Below the pieces are notes generated by a model. It had not been told where the DNA came from. It ran no database searches and was given only the letters and a program-made list of their open reading frames with translations. From assembly GCF_002575655.3 (NCBI RefSeq), contig NC_053037.3, forward strand, positions 446,059,793 to 446,123,792: 64,000 nt of DNA. The letters run 5' to 3'. Below, piece by piece: positions 1-11,578 of the stretch. Made by a program: the position numbers and the translations under genes. This DNA is from Aegilops tauschii subsp. strangulata (taxonomy: Eukaryota > Streptophyta > Magnoliopsida > Poales > Poaceae). Positions within the stretch are counted from its first letter, which is position 1. The number at the start of each line of letters is the position of its first letter.

Positions 1-1457
1 ATAGCGTATCTAAGTCGGTTCCGCGGCGGCCGGGGATAAGATCGTCGGCGGCAATGGATAGGAACGGTGAACCGCCGTTCTGTAGCTTGCAGCGCGACGT
101 GTCGAGGCTGGGGATGGCGGCAGAGGCTAGCTGACGAGCGGGCACTGCTCCAGGGGCGAGCTAGTGAGCGAGGGTGGCTCGGGCGGCGCCGTCCATGGCA
201 GGAGCCTGCTGTGGCCGGCCGCTAGCTGCCATGGCCGACCTGACGGCGGCGCTGTGGGGCTCCAGGGGCGGCCTGGAGGGTTCTGGTGAGTGGGCGAGGC
301 CGGGGCGCGGCCCTGCGGGCGAGCAAAGGCCAGGGGCGCGACGCGGCGACCCGTGCGCACGCACGTGCAAAACGTGCGCTCTGGCCGCGCCCAGAGCACG
401 CACGCTACGTGCTCGTCGAAATGCCCACGTGCGCTAGAGAGCTCGGATGATGCTGGTAGTTAACAGGCCTGGGTTAGGGTTAGCCAGGAGCTTAGTGGAC
501 AAGTTAGTTAGGTCAGAGGATCAAGCTCACAATGCCAACTAAAAATCATGCCAAATTTGGCCATGCACATAAAGTGCTCGACAGAATGCCATGGGCATCT
601 AGGCATCTCTTGGGGTGGCCAAAAACTCCAGATCATAGTCTCTTTAGATGCTAAATAAGGTGGTGAGGTTAGTTTGGCAAAAACAGAAACTTGTTAGTGC
701 AAGTTTTTGAGAAAACCAATACTGGACAGAAGGAAAAGGGCATCATTTCATGGACCAAACATACTCTAATTGGTCCACTCTCCTGGGCTTAAGGGTTTTC
801 CAGGGTGGTCTATAAGTAGGAAAAAGAGTCATGGGTAAAAGGGCAGGTTAAAATAGGATTGCAGTAGAAAATGCCAAACTGAACAAGAGAGCAAAAGAGG
901 ATGATTTGCTCAAATTTTTCAAAGCACACTCATAGGTTTTTGCATAAAGTTGAATTATATACTCCTCTTGACCTCCCCTAATTTTGGTGGAAGTTTTAAA
1001 GGAATATTTAAATAGGTTGTAGTGCAAATTACAAACTGGACCAGATTTGAAAACTTGAGGTAGGGCTCAAAATCTCCAAATGACTAAAAGAGATTTTTGC
1101 ATAAAAGTGATGTGGGAACATCACATTACATCTCCAAATTTTTGTGGGAATTTTAAAGAAGTATTTGAAAGGGTTGTAGTGCAAATGAGGCTCTAAAGCT
1201 TATAAAAATCATTTTTAAAAGAATAAAGCTCAGGAAAAACAATTATGCAAATAAATCCACTGATAAAAGCAATGTTTTCTTGAGAGGGTATGCAAGTTCA
1301 ATAATATTTTTGGAAAGTTTTCACTTGGGGTAAAAACTCCACAATATTAAAGAAAAGAGAGGTTCTGAAATCAAAAGATAAATCCAGAAAATAAAAATTT
1401 AATTTCCTTGCAAAGTTCTAATTAATAAAACAAGGGTCAAAATTTTGGGGTGTTACA
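1..1457 (-). mobile_element. Partial LTR, TGTAACACC type, running off the left edge
   Basis: Read on the minus strand, an LTR starts at 1457 with TGTAACACCCC and continues to the window edge. The first kilobase (1457 down to about 480) is AT-rich and the far part (about 430 down to 1) is very GC-rich. The two LARD-type LTRs further right show the same AT-rich then GC-rich order. No coding region is credible; the GC-rich ORFs overlap one another in several frames. The neighbouring sequence from 1458 is a Tat-type interior, so this LTR probably inserted there. The TSD cannot be tested because the other end is outside the window. The family is not identified. Confidence 0.6.
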
Positions 1458-1534
1458 CTCCTCCGGCGCACGCCTTCAGCTGCACCAACTCTACTTCGTC
1501 TACAAAACCAGGTGACATCTTCCAAGCTCGTTTA

Positions 1535-1663
1535 GCTGGGAGCGCCCCTCGGGCTGCATCATTCCCAGGCCACATGGGTCCGTCCCTGTGGCATGTATCC
1601 CTTTGCTTATGTCTTTAGCTTACCTTGCTGGGGGCGCCCCTCGGGCTGCATCATCCCCAAGCC
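1535..1663 (+). repeat. Direct repeat, period about 92 bp
   Basis: Segments 1535-1571 and 1627-1663 are near-identical 37-mers, each containing GCGCCCCTCGGGCTGCATCA, separated by unrelated sequence. They lie in the noncoding interior of the Tat fragment. Confidence 0.7.
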
Positions 1664-2047
1664 GCTCGGGCCAGACCCAGTGGCATGTGTCTTCCTGCAT
1701 TTACCCAAGTTGATCTGCTTTCCATGCTTAACTTGCCAACTGCTATCGCCTACTCGATCATCGCCTCCCACGGGGCCTCCTCACAGGCACGGCACTGGTG
1801 AATGCGTCCGTCCCTGCCACATCGACAAATCTGAGCGGTCGAGCTCTGGACCGTGGTACGCCCCGCGCGCGTCACCTCACCAGGCCCTCGGTGCCTTCAC
1901 TTCATCCAGAGCAACTAGCGGCAGGCTAGCAGCTATAACGGCAAACTGTGTTTCTTCTTATGCCTGCTCACAGGGATCCCATGGGAAGGATAGCAGGCGG
2001 CACCGCGAGTCTCCTTTTCTCTTGTGCGATTCGCTTGCGCGTTAAAA

Positions 2048-2558
2048 GGGGGGCTCCTGAGCATCGTGACTCAGGAGCTCTTATGGCTCTCCAGCCCTCA
2101 CCCCCTGGCCTTGCCATGGCATCGCGACCTGGCATACCAACGGCGGTTGAGCTCGCTCGAGGGCCGGGACCTGAGGACGTAGAGCATTAAGGAGAGCATG
2201 GGGGGAGGGAAACTCGTATGGGCCGGCCTAGCTATGCCGCTCAAGCAAGCGCGAAGCCCTAGCGCAATGTCAGGAATAGCCACGAAGTCAGCAAGATAAG
2301 TCCCGCCCTCGGATCGGCTAAATGTTTGGGCCTAATGGTCACTCACGCCTTGCCGCAACCCCGTTGCGGCCACGTCAACTCCCTTTCTCGCCTTACCATG
2401 GTTGCTTGAGCGCTAAGGGGGACCTCCTGAGCATCGCGCCTCAGGGGCTCTTACTGGACCTCGGGCCGCATACCTCCTAGCCTTGACCATGGCACGCGAC
2501 CTGGCATACCAGCGATGGCTGTAGCCGCCTGGGGACCAGGACCCGTCGGCATAGAGAA
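2048..2558 (+). repeat. Degenerate direct repeat, period about 370 bp
   Basis: Units at about 2048-2190 and 2416-2558 share, in order, a CTCCTGAGCATCG block, a CTCAGG(A/G)GCTCTTA block, a GACCTGGCATACCA block and a final CATAGAG/CGTAGAG. They appear to be an old duplication in the spacer between the lost pol region and the antisense ORF. No product is proposed. Confidence 0.65.
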
Positions 2559-2802
2559 ACAAGCTATCGCGTGGAAAGAAAGGGGGGACCGAGCCTTAAC
2601 GGGACATGCGTTCACCAAATTCTCATAACAGGGAAGATAAGCACAAAAGACATTATAGACCCTTACATGCCCCCACGGGGCACTTCATGATTCTTCGTAG
2701 GGAACAAAAGCTAAAACTAAGGGGGATCCTATCTACACCCTCCCGTGGCAGACGCCATCATCAACAGTGGGCCACGGGAGGCCGGCGCCAACCCCTTCCA
2801 GA

Positions 2803-3591
2803 TCAGCTGCGGCGACGGCCGGACGCTGCGGCCCTGCTCCGAGCGCGGCGAGAGCTCAGGGGCACGTAGCTGTCATCGCTCGTCTCCGGAGTCTCATAGA
2901 GCTCAGGAGAGCTGCTGGACTCAAAAGGGCTACTACTGCTGTAGTGGCCGCGAGCGGAGCGCGCGTTAGCTTGGTGCTCCTCTCCAGAGCAGCACTCCAG
3001 GCGGCGGCCCTCAGCATCAAAGACCTTGAAGAAGAGCATGGAGGCGACATCGTACTCGAAGTGGATCACGAGGGCGCCCCTCGCACGGTACACCCGCGCG
3101 ATCTCGCCCCAGCCGCGAGTCATGAACATCTTGCCGGTGGGGACCGCTACGATCTCTGCTCCGGTCGCCGGAGCTCTGCAATCGGCGTGCTGCAACCAGA
3201 GCTCGAGAGGCCCCCTCGGCGGCATCACGTCGGAGAAGAACCGCGGGAAGCGGATCCAAGAGCTTCGAGGCATCGGCGCCCACAGCACCAGCTCGCACGA
3301 GGAATCCGCGGTGTGGATTCTGGGGGCGACGGCGCGCGTCGCCGTGGCGCCGCGACCCCGGGCGTGGCGTGGGCGGCGCTGACCATCGCTCCGTCCTCCC
3401 GAGCCCTCGGCTCAGGCGTACAAGGGAAGTGAATACCCTGGAGGAGGCCGCTCTTACCAGGGCCTCGTGACCACTTACATCGCCGCTTCGTCACGGCGGT
3501 GGACCGATCTCTTCTTCGGGGGAAGCGGCCCCGGGTCATCTTGGGGGGCCTTTCCTTTCTCCTCAGTAGAGAACCTTCGGATGGGCGCCAT
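2803..3591 (-). pseudogene. Antisense Tat-element gene: B3-like DNA-binding protein (decayed copy)
   Basis: Read on the minus strand from ATG 3591-3589 (MAPIRRFSTEEKGKAP...), one frame runs 263 codons to the stop at 2803-2805. It carries a few premature stops, the first at 3477-3475. The N-terminal part is basic and proline-rich (PPKKRSVHRR). The second half, ORF 3288-2803, has a B3-type pattern: GWGEIARVYRARGALVIHF, then FFKVFDAEGRRLECC. The tail is serine-rich and acidic, ending in arginines. The gene runs opposite to its host element, between the lost pol and the 3' LTR. The right-hand Tat element has a homologous antisense frame at 37243-52043 with the same start motif. Extra antisense ORFs are known in Tat-lineage elements such as Grande; the B3 assignment is by motif only. 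Confidence 0.6.
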
Positions 3592-3667
3592 TGTTGCAAG
3601 CTGAGGAGCAAGGAGGAGCAAGCAAGCAAGGGAGAGATATGGGCGACGGGGGCTCCGCCCCTTCCCC

Positions 3668-3676
3668 ATTTATAGC
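3668..3676 (-). promoter_or_regulatory. TATA box of the antisense Tat gene
   Basis: The minus strand reads GCTATAAAT about 80 bp upstream of the ATG at 3591. The other Tat copy has GCTATAAAT at nearly the same distance from its ATG (37155-37163), which supports a real core promoter. Confidence 0.55.
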
Positions 3677-3901
3677 AAGAGAAGGCCAACCGGCGCTCCC
3701 CACAATCACAGGTAATGATGGTTTTCCTTGCATGTCGCAGGGACTTGTCAGGTCAAGCAGTTGCCGAGGCAGCGTGGGGAAGCGGAGACACCCACGTCCA
3801 ATCAACCACCACGCGTCAACAGAGGCCGAAGGCTTTTGGGGCCCGCGGTGCTCCGTACTTGACCCTTGGCTTTACCGCGAAGCCAAGCCCGAGCGCACCT
3901 T

Positions 3902-3916
3902 GGGCCCGGGGGCTAC
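3902..3916 (+). other. Polypurine tract of the Tat fragment
   Basis: GGGCCCGGGGGCTAC directly precedes the LTR start TGTCGGCG at 3917. The right-hand Tat element has the equivalent tract on the minus strand at 36917-36930. Confidence 0.6.
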
Positions 3917-4155
3917 TGTCGGCGTTCTAGGAACAGGGGTCCCCAGACTTGCCTGCCTGTGGCCCATGGTGTGGCTAAGCCAGCAGGCCGTACGGCCCAT
4001 CTTCATCAACAAGGCATCCAAGACCCTCGCGAGGGGCCAAGCCTCGCGAGGCGGATGACGCAATACCTCCTCAGGAATGGCCTAGTCAGGCAGGCTCACG
4101 AGGAGCGGAGATATCAAGGCGGGGCGAACCTCACGAGGCTCTCGTGACGTGAGCC
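3917..4155 (+). mobile_element. Truncated 3' LTR of the Tat fragment
   Basis: It starts TGTCGGCGTTCTAGGAAC and aligns with the first quarter of the roughly 890-bp LTRs at 36028-36916 and 57553-58442, in reverse orientation. It ends abruptly after a GTGACGTGAGCC motif, where Athila protease sequence begins. Confidence 0.7.
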
Positions 4156-4213
4156 ATTCCCTACTCCTTATGTGACATGGGTGCTAGCGTGAGTGCTATT
4201 CCCTACTCCTTAT
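4156..4213 (+). repeat. 16-bp direct repeat across the Tat/Athila junction
   Basis: ATTCCCTACTCCTTAT occurs at 4156-4171 and again at 4198-4213, 42 bp (14 codons) apart. The second copy is the coding sequence I-P-Y-S-L-Y of the Athila protease; the first sits exactly at the junction with the Tat LTR. Confidence 0.85.
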
Positions 4214-7200
4214 ACCAAGAAATTATGAATGACATAGCACCCGCAGAGATAGAAGACATAGATGTTACTATTAAACTTGCTAATAGAGATACTATTTCAC
4301 CTATTGGGATTGTTAGAGATGTTGAAGTCTTGTGTGGGAAAATAAAATACCCTACTGATTTTCTTGTTCTTGGTTCCCCACAAGATGATTTTTGTCCCAT
4401 TATTTTTGGTTGACCTTTCTTGAACACCGTTAACGCTAAGATAGATTGTGAGAAACAAACTGTCGGTGTTAGTTTTGGTGATGAGTCTCATGAGTTGAAT
4501 TTTTCCAAGTTTAGTATAAAGCTTCATGAAAAAGAATTGCCTAGCAGTAAGGATGAAATAATTGGTCTTGCTTCTATTGCTGTGCCTCCTACTGATCCTT
4601 TAGAACAATATTTGCTAGACCATGAAAATGATTTACATATGCATGAAAGAAATGAAATAGATAATATTTTCTTTGAACAACGTCCTCTGCTTAAACACAA
4701 TTTGCCTATTGAAACTCTAGGAGGTCCTCCTCCACCTAAAGGTGATCCTGAGTTTGAATTAAAACAATTTCTAGACACTTTGAAATATGCTTATCTTGAT
4801 GAAAAGAAGATATATCCTGTTATTATTAGTGCTAACCTTTCAGAACATGAAGAAGAAAGATTATTGAAAGTTCTCAGGAAGCACCGAGCTGCTATTGGAT
4901 ATACTCTTGATGATTGAAAGGGCATTAGTCCCACTCTATGTCAACACAAGATTAATATGGAACCTGATGCTAAACCCGTTGTTGATCACCAACGTCGGTT
5001 AAATCTGAAGAAGAAAGAAGTGGTAAGAACGGAAATATTAAAACTTCTGGAAGCAGGTATAATCTATCCTATAGCTGATAGCAGATGGGTAAGCCCTGTT
5101 CATTGCGTTCCTAAGAAAGGAGGTATTACGGTTGTTCCTAATGATAAGAATGAACTTATTCAACAAAGAATTGTTACAGGCTATAGAATGGTAATTAATT
5201 TTAGAAAAATAAATAAAGCAACTAGAAAATATCATTACCCTCTGCCTTTTATTGATCAAATGCTAGAAAGATTATCTAAGCACACACACTTTTGCTTTCT
5301 TGATGGATATTCTGGTTTTTCACAAATACCTGTTTATCAACCTAATTAAGAAAAGACCACTTTCACTTGTCCCTTTGGAACTTATGCTTATAGACGTATG
5401 CCTTTTGGTTTATGCAATGCACCTGCTACCTTTCAAAGATGTATGACTGCTATATTCTCTGACTTTTATGAAAAGATTGTTGAGGTTTTCCTGATGACTT
5501 TTCTGTTTATGGGAAGTCTTTTGATGATTGTTTAAGCAATCTTGATCGAGTTTTGCAGAGATGTGAACAAACAAATCTCGTCTTGAATTGGGAGAAGTGC
5601 CACTTTATGGTTAATGAGGGTATTGTCTTGGGTCATAAAATTTCTGAAAAGGGTATTGAAGTGGACAAAGCTAAGGTTGATGCAATTGAGAAAATGCCAT
5701 GTCCTAAAGATATCAAAGGTATTCGTAGTTTCCTAGGTCGTGTTGTTTTCTATAGGAGATCTATCAAAGACTTTTCTAAAATTTCTAGGCCTCATACAAA
5801 TCTTTTGCAAAAGGAAGTTCCTTTTGTTTTTTATGATGATTGTTTTGAAGCCTTTGAAACACTCAAGAAAGCCTTAATTTCTGCACATATTGTTCAACCA
5901 CCTGATTAGAACTTGCGTTTTGATATGTGATATGTGTGATGCTAGTGATTATAGTGTTGGTGCTGTTCTAGGACAAGGGGTTGATAAAAAACTGAATGTT
6001 ATTCATTATGCTAGTAAAACTCTAGACAGTGCTCAACGAAATTATGCTACTACTGAAAAAGAATTTCTAGCAGTGGTGTTTGCTTGTGATAAATTTAGAT
6101 CTTACATTGTTTACTCGAAAGTTATCGTTCACACCGACCATGCTGCTATTAAATATCTTATGGAAAAGAAGGAACCTAGATTTATTCGATGGGTTCTCTT
6201 GCTACAAGAATTTGATTTACATATTACTGATAGGAAAGGAGCTGAGAACCCCGTAGCTGATAACTTATCTAGGCTTGAAAATGTGCTTGATGACCCACTA
6301 CCTATTGATGATAGTTTTCCTGATGAGCAGCTAGCTGCAATAAATGTTTCTAATAGCACTCCTTGGTATGCTGATTATGCTAATTACATTTCTGCCAAAT
6401 ACTTACCACCTAGCTTTACATATCCACAAAAGAAAAAAAATTCTTCTATGATTTAAGACACTACTTTTGGGATGACCCACATCTTTAAAAAGGAGTAGAT
6501 GGTATTATTAGACGTTGTGTAGCTGAGCATGAATAGGGACAAATCCTACGGTAATGTCACTCCGAAGCTTATGGAGGGCATCATGCTGGAGACAGAACTG
6601 CTCATAAGGTATTGCAATCTGGATTTTATTGGCCTACCCTCTTCAAGGATGCCCGGAAGTTTGTCTTATCTTGTGATGAATGTCAAAGAATAGGTAATAT
6701 CGTTAAGCGTCAAGAAATGCCTATGAATTATTCACTTGCTGTTGAACCATTTGATGTTTGGGGATTTGATTACATGGGACCTTTTCCTTCCTCCAATGGG
6801 TATACACATATTTTGGTTGCTGTTGATTATGTTACTAAATGGGTATAAGCTATTCCAACCAGTAGTGCTGATCACAACACCTCTATTAAAATGCTTAAGG
6901 AAGTTATTTTCCCAAGGTTTGGAGTCCCTTGATATTTAATGACTGATGGTGGTTCACACTTTATTCATGGTGCTTTCCATAAAATGCTTGCCAAATATGA
7001 TGTTAACCATAGAATTGCATCACCTTCTCATCCTCAGTCTAGTGGTCAAGTTGAACTTAGCAATAGAGAAATAAAATTAATTTTGCAAAAGATTGTTAAT
7101 AGGTCCTGGAAGAATTGGTCTAAGAAATTAGATGATGCACTTTGGGCTTATAGAACAACATTTAAAAATCCTATGGGTATGTCTCCTTATAAAATGGTTT

Positions 7201-7702
7201 ACGGAAAAGCTTGTCATTTGCCTCTTGAGTTAGAACCTAAAGCATATTGGGTACTCAAAGAACTCAATTATGATTTCAAACTTGCCGGTGAAAAGTGGTT
7301 ATTTGATATTAGCTCATTAGATGAATGGAGAACCCAAGCTTATGAAAATGCCAAGTTATTTAAAGAAAAAGTTAAAAGATGGCATGATAAAAGAATGGAA
7401 AAGCATGAGTTTAAAGTTGGAGAATATTTCCTTTTGTACAACTCTCATTTCAGGTTCTTTGCAGGAAAACTTCTTTCAAATGGGAAGGACCCTATGTTAT
7501 CGAGGAGGTTTATCGGTCTGGAGCTATCAAAATAAATAATGCCGAAGGTACTAACTTGAAGGTACGAATAAAACATTATATCTCAGGTACGCCCATTAAT
7601 GTTGAAAGCAATATTATCCAAACTTTGACACCGAAAGAACATAAAAGAGTCCTTTTGGAACACTCCAGAATCGTGAAAACAAGGAGGTATGTGATACGGT
7701 AA
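4177..7702 (+). pseudogene. Athila pol pseudogene: protease, RT, RNase H, integrase
   Basis: Recognisable parts in order: aspartic protease (DMGAS at 4176-4190); RT (WVSPVHCVPKKGG near 5087, the VINFRKINKATRKYHYPLPF block near 5190, FLDGYSGF near 5300); RNase H ([13 protein letters not shown] near 6040); integrase (zinc-binding remnant near 6600, WGFDYMGPFP near 6760, LMTDGGSHF near 6937, QSSGQVELSNREIK near 7037) and the Athila-type tail to a stop at 7700-7702. It is dead. In-frame stops lie at 4411, 4915, 5347, 5907, 6847 and near 6931. Frameshifts fall near 5490 (destroying the RT YMDD-type box), near 5920, in the A-run near 6435, and near 7500. Several stops fit C-to-T or G-to-A changes of CGA, CAA or TGG codons. 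Confidence 0.85.
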
Positions 7703-7981
7703 GTAAACGGACTCCGAAAAATCCGCAAAAATATTTTTTGTCAGATTTGGAATATTTAGAAAATTAGGAAAATAAGAAAATTCCAGGAAGCGTACCCTGG
7801 TGGGCACAAGGCACCAGGGTGCGCCTGGGGCATCTTCCGGACTCCGTTTTTCTTCCGTTTGCTTGTGTCCCAAGATAAAAAATCTTTATATACCCCTCGA
7901 ACCTATTGACCACCGTATCACGGTGAAACCTTCTGTTCTCTTTTCTTGCTGCTTCAGGTCAAATCTGTCAGGCCAGGTATC
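7703..7981 (+). other. Athila spacer between pol and the 3' ORF
   Basis: No gene is visible. Around 7795-7830 it contains the CCTGGTGGGCACAAGG...CACCAGGGTGCGCC motif that also appears, with variations, in Athila LTRs near 11840-11930 and 62640-62700. Confidence 0.5.
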
Positions 7982-8019
7982 ATGTCTTCCTGCTCGTCCA
8001 ACAACATGGAAGAGGATGC

Positions 8020-9728
8020 TGTTGGAAATATGCCCTAGAGGCAATAATAAAATGGTTATTATTATATTTCCTTGTTCATGATAATTGTCTATTGTTCATG
8101 CTATAATTGTGTTATCCGGAAATCGTAATACATGTGTGAACACATAGACCATAACATGTCCCTAGTGAGCCTCTAGTTGACTAGCTCGTTGATCAATAGA
8201 TGGTTACGGTTTCCTGACCATGGACATTGGATGTCATTGATAACGAGATCACATCATTAGGAGAATGATGTGATGGACAAGACCCAATCCTAAGCATAGC
8301 ACTAGATCGTGTAGTTCGTTTGCTGAAGCTTTTCTAATGTCAAGTATCATTTCCTTAGACCATGAGATCGTGCAACTCCCGGATACCGTAGGAATGCTTT
8401 GGGTGTACCAAATGTCACAACGTAACTGGGTGGCCATAAAGGTGCACTACAGGTATCTCCGAAAGTGTCTGTTGGGTTGGCACAGATCGAGACTGGGATT
8501 TGTCACTCCGTATGACGGAGAGGTATCTTCTGGCCCACTCGGTAATGCATCATCATAATGAGCTCAATGTGACCAAGTGATTGGTCATGGGATCATGCAT
8601 TACGGTACGAGTAAAGTGACTTGTTGGTAACGAGATTGAACGAGGTATTGGGATACCGACGATCGAATCTCGGGCAAGTAACGTACCGATTGACAAAGGG
8701 AATTGTATACGGGATTACTTGAATCCTCAACATCGTGGTTCATCCGATGAGATCATCGAGGAGCAGGTGGGAGCCAACATGGGTATCCAGATCCCGCTGT
8801 TGGTTATTGACTGGAGAGTCGTCTCGGTCATGTCTGCGTGTCTCCCGAACCCGTAGGGTCTACACACTTAAGGTTCGGTGACGCTAGGGTTGTAGAGATA
8901 TTAGTATGCCGTAACCCGAAAGTTGTTCGGTGCCCCGGATGAGATCCCGGACATCACGAGGAGTTCCGTAATGGTCCGGAGGTAAAGATTTATATATAGG
9001 AAGTCCAGTTTCGGCCACCGGGAAAATTTCGGGGGTCACTGGTATTGTACCGGGACCACCGGAAGGGTCCCGGGGGTCCACCGGGTGGGGCCACCTATCC
9101 CGGAGGGCTCCATGGGCTGAAGTGGGAAGGGAACCAGCCCCTGGTGGGCTGGTGCACCCCCCATGGGCCTCCCCCTACGCCTAGGGTTGGAAACCCTGGT
9201 GGTGGGGGGCGCCCCACCTGACTTGGGGGGCAAGTCCCCCCCCTTGGCCGCCGCCCCCCTTGAGATGCGATCTCCAGGGGCCGGCGCCCCCCCAGGGCCC
9301 CTATATAAAGGGGGGAGGGAGGGCTGCGCACCCAAGCCCCTGGCGCCTCCCTCTCCCCCCGTAACACCTCTCCCCTCTCGCTGAGCTTGGCGAAGCCCTG
9401 CCGAGATCCCCGCTGCTTCCACCACCACGCCGTCGTGCTGCTGGATCTCCATCAACCTCTCCTTCCCCCTTGCTGGATCAACAAGGAGGAGACGTCTCTC
9501 CCAACCGTACGTGTGTTGAATGCGGAGGTGTCGTCCATTCGGCGCTAGGATCATCGGTGATTTGGATCACGACGAGTACGACTCCATCAACCCCGTTCTC
9601 TTGAACGCTTCCGCTTGCGATCTATAAGGGTATGTAGATGCAGTCCTTCCCTCTCGTTGCTAGTAAACTCCATAGATTGATCTTGGTTAAGCGTAGAAAA
9701 TTTTAAATTTCTGCTACGATCCCCAACA
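8020..9728 (+). mobile_element. Solo LTR of an Angela/WIS/BARE-1-type copia element
   Basis: It starts TGTTGGAAATATGCCCTAGA and ends GATCCCCAACA, the well-known termini of this Ty1/copia group, and is 1709 bp long. A perfect 5-bp target duplication (gatgc) flanks it at 8015-8019 and 9729-9733. No interior sequence or second LTR is present, so it is the product of LTR-LTR recombination after full insertion. It interrupts a small Athila ORF. Confidence 0.95.
9302..9309 (+). promoter_or_regulatory. TATA box within the Angela LTR
   Basis: CTATATAAAGG in a GC-rich context lies about three quarters of the way through the LTR, as expected for the LTR promoter of BARE-1/Angela elements. Confidence 0.6.
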
Positions 9729-10091
9729 GATGCTTGGTTGATGAAGGTTGAGCTGAAGAGAGATGAGGCCGTTGAAGCCGTCAAAGGAGACAATAGCAAG
9801 GATACTACCGGCGATCAAGTCCCGGTGGTCGAGCAAGCACTGCCGGCAGAGGAAGAGGAAGAAGATATCCTTAAACCTTACTATGCTCATCTTACCCCTA
9901 CTGAGATTGCAGCCTTTCGTATCATTGAAATGGTTCGTGTGCAAAATAAATATCTCACTCGTGAAAATATTCTACATCAAGAGCACATCATCTTCCTCCG
10001 GAGCGTCATCCATAGATTGGAGAACCTCTTGATCTTGAAGGACAGAATTGCTACGCCAGCACCTTCTTCTTCATCACCAAAAGTAAATTGA

Positions 10092-11578
10092 GTTTCGGGT
10101 ATGGGCACTCCCCTTGGCTTCCGCCAAGCTTGGGGGAGGTGCCCCTGGTATCGTATCATCCCCACTATCTTCTGCCTTTACTTATTTTAGTTCAATCTTT
10201 TGCTTTAGATGAATACAAGTTTAGTTCGATCCTTTCTTTTCGAGAGTTTGCTTAGTGATCTATCCTTGTAATCGTGTGCAAGATATATAATAAAGTTTAG
10301 TTTGAGTTTTTTTGCTTTATTTACTTTCTTGTTTCAATAAAAAGAAAGGAAATAAATTAAAAGGATCATATGCTAATCCTATGGTAGGTGATGACACCAC
10401 ATAAGGAAAAGTATAAGTAGGAAATTTTATTAGAGATTGACAAACATAGCATTGGTCAATGATGCAACTCATGAAAGAATTAATAAGGGAAGAGAAGATT
10501 CACATATAAATACACTATCCTAGAAATCTTTTGTGATTGTGAGCCCCCATCAAAATATTATATGCCAAAATTGTTGACGTTGGACAAGCAAGACAACGTA
10601 ATGATTTTTGTTTGTTCATATTCACATAGAAGTTATATTGTCACAGATCCTTCAACATGTGATGCTTGCCCCTATCTTTGCTAGCCAAAAATTCCGCACT
10701 AAGTAGAGATACTACTTGTGCATCCAAATACCCTTAAACCCAAATCTTATTTTCAAGAGTCCACCATACCTACCTAGGGATTGAGCAAGATCCCTCAAGT
10801 AAGTTGTCATCGGTGCAAGAAGGCAATAAAAATTGCTTCTAAAAGTGTGAGATCATTTAGTGTAAGAGAAAATTGAGCGTTGTACAAACTTGTGATGGTA
10901 AAGAATAAAAGCGGCAGACTACATAATAAAGGTTGCCATCACAAGGGGCAATACAACGTGACTTTATTTTGCACTAAGGGGTTGAGCATACAAACAAATA
11001 AGCGCATGGCAACCTCTGTTTCCCTCTGCGAAGGGCCTATCATTTACTTTTATGCAAGAGTCAAAGTTTTTCTCTCTATTCTTTTTTATTTTTCTCCTTT
11101 GGCAAGCATCATGTGGTGAGGAAAGATCTAGGCACATATGTCCAGTTGAATATGGTTACATGAGTTATTATTGTTGACATCACCCTTGAGGTGAGTACGT
11201 TGGGAGGCGAAAATTTAAGCACTTATCTTTCTATGTGTCCGGTTGAAACGTTTTGCTCATGTGTATGCGGTGAGTGTTATACGTGACCCTTCCTGGAAAG
11301 ATGATGAATGGTAGTTGCAAAGTTGACTAAGAACATAGTTTGTTGGTTTCTAATAGAGTTTATGCTTTATACTTCAATTGTGTGATGAATCGTCACTTAT
11401 TCATGGGAAGTCTATGATAAAAGATTTATGATAAAAGTCTTATGTTTAAATCTGTTGTTGTTATAATAATCCACATGATGCTTCTATGTCCATATTTTGT
11501 TTTTATCGACACCTCTCTCCCTAAGCATGTGGATATGTTTTTCGCTTGAGGACAAGCGAAGTCTAAGCTTGGGGGAGT
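10092..11578 (+). other. Athila 3' noncoding interior and polypurine tract
   Basis: No coding region is supported here. AGCTTGGGGGAG occurs twice, at about 10127-10138 and 11567-11577. The second directly precedes the 3' LTR and serves as the polypurine tract; the first may be a central or duplicated tract. Between them is AT-rich sequence with only short random ORFs. Confidence 0.65.

Larger units (their letters stand above)
1458..4155 (+). mobile_element. Ty3/gypsy Tat-lineage element fragment (3' interior plus truncated LTR)
   Basis: This segment matches, in opposite orientation, the 3' part of the better preserved Tat element at 36028-58442. It has an antisense reading frame with the same start motif and domain, a polypurine tract and an LTR start (TGTCGGCG). 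No gag or pol remains. The stretch 1458-2740 has no credible gene; it holds GC-rich direct repeats typical of the spacer between integrase and LTR in this lineage. Both ends are truncated: the left abuts a foreign LTR at 1457, the right stops after about 240 bp of LTR against an Athila interior. Confidence 0.7.
7982..10091 (+). pseudogene. Small Athila ORF downstream of integrase, split by a solo LTR
   Basis: The ATG is at 7982. The frame runs to 8019, is interrupted by the Angela solo LTR plus one TSD copy, and resumes at 9734 through the stop at 10089-10091. Omitting the insertion gives 132 codons (131 residues) with no internal stop. The N-terminus is M-S-S-C-S-S-N-N-M-E-E-D. Next come an acidic segment (PAEEEEEDILKPYY), a helical stretch with heptad-like hydrophobics (EMVRVQNKYLTRENIL, RSVIHRLENLL) and a serine-rich tail. 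There is no signal peptide or membrane segment, so it is not a conventional env-like protein despite occupying that position. A coiled-coil or nucleoprotein role is only a guess. Confidence 0.6.

Noticed and set aside
1593..2190. ORFs of 80-150 codons in the left Tat spacer
   Set aside because: They contain no domain, cross repeat units, and lie in sequence expected to be noncoding.
9095..9554. Minus-strand ORFs of 90-172 codons in the Angela LTR
   Set aside because: They are GC-rich LTR leader sequence with Gly/Pro/Arg composition, and the region is a known LTR promoter and leader.
7982..10091. Classical env gene of the Athila element
   Set aside because: No signal peptide, transmembrane segment or cleavage-site pattern is present; the product is only about 131 residues.
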